A DNA stretch of 64,000 nucleotides from Acidimicrobiales bacterium (GTDB lineage: Bacteria; Actinomycetota; Acidimicrobiia; Acidimicrobiales; JADJXE01): positions 248,001 through 312,000 of the forward strand of contig JADJXE010000001.1 of assembly GCA_016716005.1 (NCBI GenBank), read 5' to 3'. The position numbers and the translations under genes were made by a program. The number at the start of each line of letters is the position of its first letter. Position 1 is the stretch's first letter. The notes beneath the pieces are model-generated. The model did not search any database. It was not told where the DNA came from and saw nothing but the letters and a program-made list of their open reading frames with translations. This document shows, one piece after another, positions 59,365 to 64,000 of the stretch.

Positions 59365-60006
59365 CTAGTTGCCCGGCGGTGGCACCCCGGCCACGGCGGT
59401 GCCGCCGCGGCCCTCCCGGCCCTCGCGCAGGGCGCGGCGGGCCAGGGGCACGTACCGCACCGCGGCGTAGTAGCTCAGGGCGAGGGCCGGGACGCCGGCC
59501 AGGTAGCCCGCGACCCACGCCGCGTCCGCCCCCGGGGCGGTGCTCGAGCCGTAGAGGAACAGCGGGAAGGCGCACATCAGGCCGAACGTGCCGGCCTTGC
59601 CCCACCAGGTGACGTCGATCCGCCTGGCGCCGAGGATCGCGAGGACGAGCGTCGCGGCGCCGACCACGACCTCGCGCGCCACCACGGCCAGGCCGAACCA
59701 GAGGGGTGCCGCGCCGTCGAGCAGGATCCCGCCGACCGCCACGATCAGGAGCAGGCGGTCGGCGATCGGGTCGAGGACCTTCCCCAGCTCCGACACCTGG
59801 TCGAAGTGGCGAGCCACGTAGCCGTCGACCCAGTCGGTCGCCCCGAGGGCCGCGAGCAGCACGGCCGCGGCGGCCGGGTCGTCGCGGCCGAAGAGCAGCC
59901 ACAGGAACACCGGGATGCAGCCGAGCCGCACCACCGTGAGGACGTTCGGGATCGTGACGATCCGATCGGTCCCGGCATGGGTCCCCGTCGCCGCGGCGTC
60001 GCTCAC
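59365..60006 (-). CDS. CDP-alcohol phosphatidyltransferase
   Basis: A 213-residue multi-pass membrane enzyme of phospholipid synthesis. The CAPT motif is complete: DWVDGYVARHFDQVSELGKVLDPIAD supplies DxxDGxxAR, G and DxxxD. The remainder has four to five hydrophobic segments. It may be a PgsA-like glycerol-3-phosphate or another alcohol transferase; specificity cannot be assigned. TAGGCT at 60018-60013 ends 6 nt before the GTG, so the message is predicted leaderless. Confidence 0.85.
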   Translation of the reverse strand: MSDAAATGTHAGTDRIVTIPNVLTVVRLGCIPVFLWLLFGRDDPAAAAVLLAALGATDWVDGYVARHFDQVSELGKVLDPIADRLLLIVAVGGILLDGAAPLWFGLAVVAREVVVGAATLVLAILGARRIDVTWWGKAGTFGLMCAFPLFLYGSSTAPGADAAWVAGYLAGVPALALSYYAAVRYVPLARRALREGREGRGGTAVAGVPPPGN

Positions 60007-60012
60007 CGGCCC

Positions 60013-60022
60013 AGCCTACGAT
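60013..60022. promoter_or_regulatory. overlapping divergent -10 elements (bidirectional promoter)
   Basis: AGCCTACGAT contains TACGAT on plus (60017-60022) and TAGGCT on minus (60018-60013), sharing the central TA. They end 8 nt from ATG 60031 and 6 nt from the GTG at 60006. Confidence 0.55.
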
Positions 60023-60030
60023 CCGCCCCC

Positions 60031-60834
60031 ATGCCCACCTCGGACCTCTCCGGCCGGGTCGCGCTGGTCACCGGCGCCGGCTCCGGCCTCGGTGCCGCCA
60101 TCGCCGCCCGCCTCGCCGCCGACGGCGCCCACGTCGCCGTGAACGACCTCCACCGGGCGTCGGCGGACGAGGTGGCCGAGCGCATCGGGGGCGAGGCCGT
60201 CCCGTTCGACGTCACCGACCCTGGCGCCGTCGACGACGCCGTCGACCGGCTGTGCGCCACCCACGGCCGGCTCGACATCCTGGTGAACAACGCCGGGATC
60301 ATGACGATCCGCCCCGAGGTGTACGAGCGGGTGTCGGCCAACCTGCTGGGACGCCTCGCCGGCGAGGAGCCCCAGCCGATCCGCGCCACGTCGACGCTCA
60401 CCGACGAGCAGTGGGACCGCATGATCAGGGTGCACCTGTACGGCACGTTCCACGGGACGCGCGCCGCTCTGCGGCACATGGAGCCCGTGCGGCGGGGCGC
60501 CATCGTGAACCTGGCGTCGATCTACGGCCTGCAGGGCGCGCCCGGCAACGCCGAGTACGCGGCGGCCAAGGGCGGCATCGTGCTGTTCACCAGATCGGTG
60601 GGGGCCGAGGTGGCACCGCTGGGGATTCGCGTCAACGCAGTGGCGCCGGGCTTCATCGACACGCCGCTGCTGGCGCCCCTTCCCGACGAGGTCCGCCAGA
60701 TGATCGCCATGCGGGTGGGCGCCGGCCGCTTCGGGCGCGCCGAGGAGGTCGCCGAGATGGTGCGGTTCCTCGCCGGCGACCAGGCCTCGTACTGCTTCGG
60801 CGAGGTGCTCACGCTCACCGGGGCCTTCGGGTAG
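60031..60834 (+). CDS. short-chain dehydrogenase/reductase
   Basis: A 267-residue classical SDR. TGAGSGLG near residue 15 binds the dinucleotide, NNAGIM is present, and catalytic Ser (NLASIYG) and YAAAKGG are in place. The segment before the catalytic Ser (res ~100-130) is longer than usual. It may act on alcohols or acyl carriers; the substrate is unknown. Confidence 0.87.
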   Translation: MPTSDLSGRVALVTGAGSGLGAAIAARLAADGAHVAVNDLHRASADEVAERIGGEAVPFDVTDPGAVDDAVDRLCATHGRLDILVNNAGIMTIRPEVYERVSANLLGRLAGEEPQPIRATSTLTDEQWDRMIRVHLYGTFHGTRAALRHMEPVRRGAIVNLASIYGLQGAPGNAEYAAAKGGIVLFTRSVGAEVAPLGIRVNAVAPGFIDTPLLAPLPDEVRQMIAMRVGAGRFGRAEEVAEMVRFLAGDQASYCFGEVLTLTGAFG

Positions 60835-60843
60835 GCGGCGGCG

Positions 60844-61266
60844 ATGGCCTCGATCTTCACCCGGATCATCACCGGGCAGCTGCCGGGCCGCTTCGTCTGG
60901 CGCGACGACCGGGCGGTGGCGTTCCTGTCGGTCAACCCGCTGCGGCACGGCCACACGCTGGTGGTGCCGATCGAGGAGATCGACCACTGGCTCGACGCCC
61001 CACCCGACCTGGCCGCCCACCTGATGGTGGTGTCCCGGGCGATCGGCGTGGCCCAGCAGCAGGCCTTCGGCCCCTTGAGGGTGGGCCTGCTCATCGCCGG
61101 GCTCGAGGTGCCCCACCTGCACCTGCACGTGGTCCCCATCTGGGGCGTCCACGACCTCGACTTCGCCAACGCCGCCCGCAACCCCGACCCCGCCGATCTC
61201 GACCTCGCCGCCGAGGAGCTGCGAGCCGCCCTCCGACGCCTGGGCCACGAAGAGGTCGCGGGCTAG
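60844..61266 (+). CDS. HIT family nucleotide-binding protein
   Basis: A 140-residue histidine-triad protein. VPHLHLHVVPIWG is the HxHxHxx motif, where the central His is the nucleophile; SIFTRIITGQLPGRFVWRDD is the typical N-terminus. It hydrolyses AMP-linked compounds such as AMP-lysine or Ap4A. It is 9 nt after the SDR stop, so probably same transcript. Confidence 0.88.
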   Translation: MASIFTRIITGQLPGRFVWRDDRAVAFLSVNPLRHGHTLVVPIEEIDHWLDAPPDLAAHLMVVSRAIGVAQQQAFGPLRVGLLIAGLEVPHLHLHVVPIWGVHDLDFANAARNPDPADLDLAAEELRAALRRLGHEEVAG

Positions 61267-61269
61267 CCC

Positions 61270-62001
61270 TCAGGGCTCGGGAGGGCCGGACGGCGGAGCC
61301 CCCGGGGCGGGCGGCGCCTCGGGATCGGGCTCGATCAGCTCGGGTCCCTCGTTGCGGACGTTGTTCACCGCGGTCGACACCGGCGTGAGCAGGAGCAGCT
61401 CCGGCGGTGCCGGCACCAGCAGCCGGCCCAGCGCCGCGGTGTCGTGGTTGTCGGGGTCGAGCCACGCGTCCCACGCCGACGGGGGGAGGATCACGGGCAT
61501 CCGGTCGTGGATCGGCCGCACCAGGTCGTTGGCGTCGGTGGTCACGATGGTCGTGGAGCGCACGGGGTCGCCGGCCCGGTCCGGCCCCCGCCACACCTCC
61601 CACAGACCGGCGAAGGCCAGGGGCTCACCGTCGACCCGGTGGATGTAGTACGGCTGCTTGCGCCTCTGGCCCGGGACCGAGCGCCACTCGTAGAAGCCGT
61701 CGGCCGGCACCAGGCAGCGGCGCTTCTGGAAGGCCGAGCGGAAGGCGGGCTTGGTGGCCAGCGTGTCGCCCCGGGCGTTGATCATCCGGTTCCCGACGGC
61801 CAGGTCCTCGGCCCAGATGGGCACCAGGCCCCAGTGGAAGGCCTCGACCGTCCGGCCCTCGGCCGTGTCGACCACGACGTACACGTCGTTCGTGGGGGCG
61901 ACGTTGTAGCTGGGCCCGAGCAGCGCCTCCGCGCCCAGGGCGGCGTCGAAGTAGCGGGCCAGCCGGTCGGGCGGGGTGGCCGACGCGAAGCGGCCGCACA
62001 C
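61270..62001 (-). CDS. SOS response-associated peptidase (SRAP/YedK, HMCES-like)
   Basis: A 243-residue protein. After Met removal the N-terminus begins with catalytic Cys2 (MCGRFA); NVAPT, WGLVPIWA, NARGDT, RRCLVPADGFYEW and the catalytic His in RPIHDRMPVIL are all conserved. SRAP proteins make a thiazolidine crosslink with abasic sites in single-stranded DNA. A Pro-rich tail follows. Five nt separate it from the hydrolase gene. Confidence 0.93.
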   Translation of the reverse strand: MCGRFASATPPDRLARYFDAALGAEALLGPSYNVAPTNDVYVVVDTAEGRTVEAFHWGLVPIWAEDLAVGNRMINARGDTLATKPAFRSAFQKRRCLVPADGFYEWRSVPGQRRKQPYYIHRVDGEPLAFAGLWEVWRGPDRAGDPVRSTTIVTTDANDLVRPIHDRMPVILPPSAWDAWLDPDNHDTAALGRLLVPAPPELLLLTPVSTAVNNVRNEGPELIEPDPEAPPAPGAPPSGPPEP

Positions 62002-62006
62002 GGGCC

Positions 62007-62729
62007 CTACTCCCCCAGCGGCCGGACCGGGAGGTGGCGCCCCAGGAACGCCGTCGTCAGGGCCCAGGCCGCTGCGGCCGCGGCCGGGTCGTGGAACATC
62101 GGGGCCTCGTGGTTGTCGAAGGCGTGGCCCGCGCCCGCCTGCACGTGCACCTCGGCATCGGCGCGTCCCGCCAGGGCACCCCTGATCTGCTCCACCTGCT
62201 CCAGCGGGATGTACGGGTCGTGCTCGCCGAAGTGCAGCTGGATCGGGCACCGGATCTCGTCGACGCCATCGAGGAAGGCCACGATGTTGGAGCCGTAGTA
62301 CGACACCGCCACGACCGGGTCGGCGGCCCTCGCCACCTGGAACGTGAGCAGGCCCCCCAGGCAGAACCCCATGACGCCGGCGCCGCCCGAGACCTCGGGG
62401 AGGGCGGCCAGGTGCCCGAAGGCGGCGGCGCAGTCGGCCACCCCGGCCGCCAGGTCGAACGCCGGCATCAGTGCCAGCGACGCCGTGAGCCCTTCCTCGC
62501 TGTGGTCCGCCTCCCAGTTGCGCTCGATGCGCCAGAACACGTCGGGCGCGCCCACCACGTAGCCCAGGTCGGCGAGCCGCTCGGCCACGGCGCGCAGGTA
62601 GGGCCCCACGCCGAAGATCTCCTGCAGGAGCAGCAGCCCCGGCCCCCGGCCGGAGTCGGGGAGCCAGAGGTGCAGGTCGAACGATCCGTCGGCGACGTCG
62701 ACCTGCTCGGTCCGGGAGCTGGCGGGCAT
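62007..62729 (-). CDS. dienelactone hydrolase family protein
   Basis: A 240-residue alpha/beta hydrolase. VMGFCLGG carries the nucleophilic Cys of dienelactone hydrolases, GEHDPYIP the Asp and AGHAFDN the His. It hydrolyses lactones or esters; the physiological substrate is unknown. GATGCT at 62741-62736 ends 6 nt before ATG 62729, which is preferred over the in-frame start 18 nt upstream. Confidence 0.88.
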   Translation of the reverse strand: MPASSRTEQVDVADGSFDLHLWLPDSGRGPGLLLLQEIFGVGPYLRAVAERLADLGYVVGAPDVFWRIERNWEADHSEEGLTASLALMPAFDLAAGVADCAAAFGHLAALPEVSGGAGVMGFCLGGLLTFQVARAADPVVAVSYYGSNIVAFLDGVDEIRCPIQLHFGEHDPYIPLEQVEQIRGALAGRADAEVHVQAGAGHAFDNHEAPMFHDPAAAAAAWALTTAFLGRHLPVRPLGE

Positions 62730-62766
62730 GGGCGCAGCATCGCGCACGGGCGGCCCGGCCCGCGGC

Positions 62767-63465
62767 CTACCGGGAGAGGCGCCGCACCCCGTCGGGGCCG
62801 GCCACGACCACCTCGGCGGCCACCCCCAGGAACAGGCCGTGCTCCACGATCCCGGCCCGGGCCCCCAGCTCGGCGGCCAGCCGCTCGGGGTCGGCGATCG
62901 GCCCGAAGTCGCAGTCGAGCACGAGGTTGCCCGAGTCGGTCAGGAACGGCTCGCCACCGGACAGCCGCAGCACGGGACGGCCCCCGAGGCGCTCCACGAA
63001 GCGGGCCTGGGACCGCCACCCGAAGGCCAGCACCTCCACCGGCAGGGGGTGGTTCGTGCCGAGCCGGGGCGACAGCTTGCCCTCGTCCACCACGAGCACC
63101 TCGCGGCGGCTGGCCTGGGCGGCGATCTTCTCGCGGAGCAGGGCGCCGCCCCCGCCCTTGATCACGTCGAGATCCGGGTCGACCTCGTCGGCCCCGTCGA
63201 TGGTGAGGTCGAGGTCGCGGGGCAGGTCGGGCGTGAGCATCGGGATCCCGAGCCGCTCGGCCTCGGCCCACACCTGTGACGACGTCGCGTAGCCGACCAC
63301 GTCGTGCAGCGCGCCCTCGGCGAGGAGCGCGGCGATCCGCCGGGTGGCGAAGATCGCGGTGCTCCCCGTGCCCAGGCCCACGGCCATGCCGGAGGCCACC
63401 TCGTCCACCGCGGCTTCGGCGGCACGCCGCTTCAGCTCCGTCGTCGGGTCGTCCGGCTCGGCCAC
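62767..63465 (-). CDS. rpiA: ribose-5-phosphate isomerase A
   Basis: A 232-residue enzyme of the pentose phosphate pathway. GLGTGSTA, TIDGADEVDPDLD, KGGGGALLREK and LVVDEGKLSPRLG are the RpiA substrate-loop and active-site motifs. The GTG at 63465 has AGGAGGAAT immediately upstream; the upstream in-frame ATG is unlikely. It diverges from pgi, which shares carbon flow with it. Confidence 0.93.
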   Translation of the reverse strand: MAEPDDPTTELKRRAAEAAVDEVASGMAVGLGTGSTAIFATRRIAALLAEGALHDVVGYATSSQVWAEAERLGIPMLTPDLPRDLDLTIDGADEVDPDLDVIKGGGGALLREKIAAQASRREVLVVDEGKLSPRLGTNHPLPVEVLAFGWRSQARFVERLGGRPVLRLSGGEPFLTDSGNLVLDCDFGPIADPERLAAELGARAGIVEHGLFLGVAAEVVVAGPDGVRRLSR

Positions 63466-63509
63466 GATTCCTCCTGGGGCGGGGGGCGTGAGCACGGTAG
63501 CGTCCGAGC

Positions 63510-64000
63510 ATGGCCGCTCCGATCGACCAGACGCCCGAGTGGGCGGCGCTGCGCGCCCACGCCGAGCAGCTCCGCGGGGTGCACCTCCGCCAGCTCTTCG
63601 CCGGTGATCCGGGGCGGGGCGAGCGCCTCGCCATCGACGTCGACGGCCTCTACGTCGACTACGCCAAGCACCGGGTGACCGACGAGACCATGGGGCTGCT
63701 CCTCGCCCTGGCCGAGCGGGCCGGCCTCGGCGAGCGCCGCGACGCCATGTTCGCCGGAGAGCCCATCAACGTCACCGAGCACCGGGCGGTGCTGCACGTC
63801 GCCCTGCGGGCGCCCCGCAGCGCCCGCATCCTCGTCGACGGGGTCGACGTGGTGCCCCAGGTGCACGCGGTGCTCGACCACATGGCGGTCTTCGTCGACC
63901 GGGTGCGCTCCGGGGCCTGGCTGGGGGCCACCGGCCACCGCATCACCGACGTCGTCAACATCGGGATCGGCGGGTCCGACCTGGGCCCGGCGATGGCCTA
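63510..64000 (+). CDS. pgi: glucose-6-phosphate isomerase, N-terminal part (runs off the right edge)
   Basis: 163 codons are present. INVTEHRAVLHVALRAPR is the PGI N-terminal signature region, and VVNIGIGGSDLGPAM holds the sugar-phosphate loop. The full enzyme is about 550 residues. TAGCGT at 63498-63503 ends 6 nt before the ATG, so a leaderless start is predicted. It diverges from rpiA. Confidence 0.93.
   Translation, partial: MAAPIDQTPEWAALRAHAEQLRGVHLRQLFAGDPGRGERLAIDVDGLYVDYAKHRVTDETMGLLLALAERAGLGERRDAMFAGEPINVTEHRAVLHVALRAPRSARILVDGVDVVPQVHAVLDHMAVFVDRVRSGAWLGATGHRITDVVNIGIGGSDLGPAMA

Overview
The window is very GC-rich (roughly 70-75 %), densely packed and almost free of mobile DNA. 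A complete Pup-proteasome locus (mpa, dop, pup, prcB, prcA, pafA), a garA/ftsR/gcvH block in mycobacterial order and frequent GTG starts point to an actinobacterium. The mix with a tandem ThyX-like protein, a group 3b hydrogenase and NifJ suggests the class Acidimicrobiia; this placement is inference.

Layout: 1-6.5 kb holds the 5' end of a GH84-like glycosidase, an ADP-forming acyl-CoA synthetase pair, a DacB-type peptidase, small membrane proteins and a TtuB/TtuA tRNA-thiolation pair. 6.5-18.2 kb is the proteasome region: TrmI, MarP-like protease, ferredoxin, Mpa, Dop, Pup, PrcB, PrcA, PafA and DUF3866, then signal peptidase I. 19.6-24 kb carries tatA/B, tatC and a HelY-type helicase, as in mycobacteria but without pafBC between pafA and tat. 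24-31.7 kb contains housekeeping and accessory enzymes, including a frameshifted M20 amidohydrolase and a tandem ThyX-like protein. 31.7-34 kb is one gene with a long Pro/Ala/Glu tail encoded by 36-bp repeats.

34-46.5 kb looks like a low-oxygen energy module: a group 3b [NiFe]-hydrogenase with an embedded cyclic-nucleotide-binding subunit, a DHOD-like flavoprotein with pyruvate:ferredoxin oxidoreductase, and three sites resembling the mycobacterial DosR box (one a perfect palindrome). With the ADP-forming synthetase genes at the left edge, this suggests pyruvate-to-acetate fermentation with hydrogenase-linked redox balancing.

47.7-56.8 kb is glycine metabolism and regulators: a tandem glycine riboswitch before gcvP, then gcvT, a MerR regulator, a K+ channel, a bifunctional nuclease, hpt, an FtsR-type MerR, a GarA-type FHA protein and gcvH. 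56.9-64 kb holds a fused nucleotidyltransferase/phosphomannomutase, a CDP-alcohol phosphatidyltransferase, an SDR, a HIT protein, SRAP, dienelactone hydrolase, rpiA and the start of pgi.

A recurrent feature is a TANNNT hexamer ending 6-9 nt before the start codon, at about 19 genes on both strands. This predicts widespread leaderless transcription and was used to choose several starts. Two of these hexamers overlap head to head and form bidirectional promoters. No tRNA, rRNA, CRISPR array, insertion sequence or phage was seen, and no gene-free stretch exceeds 300 bases.
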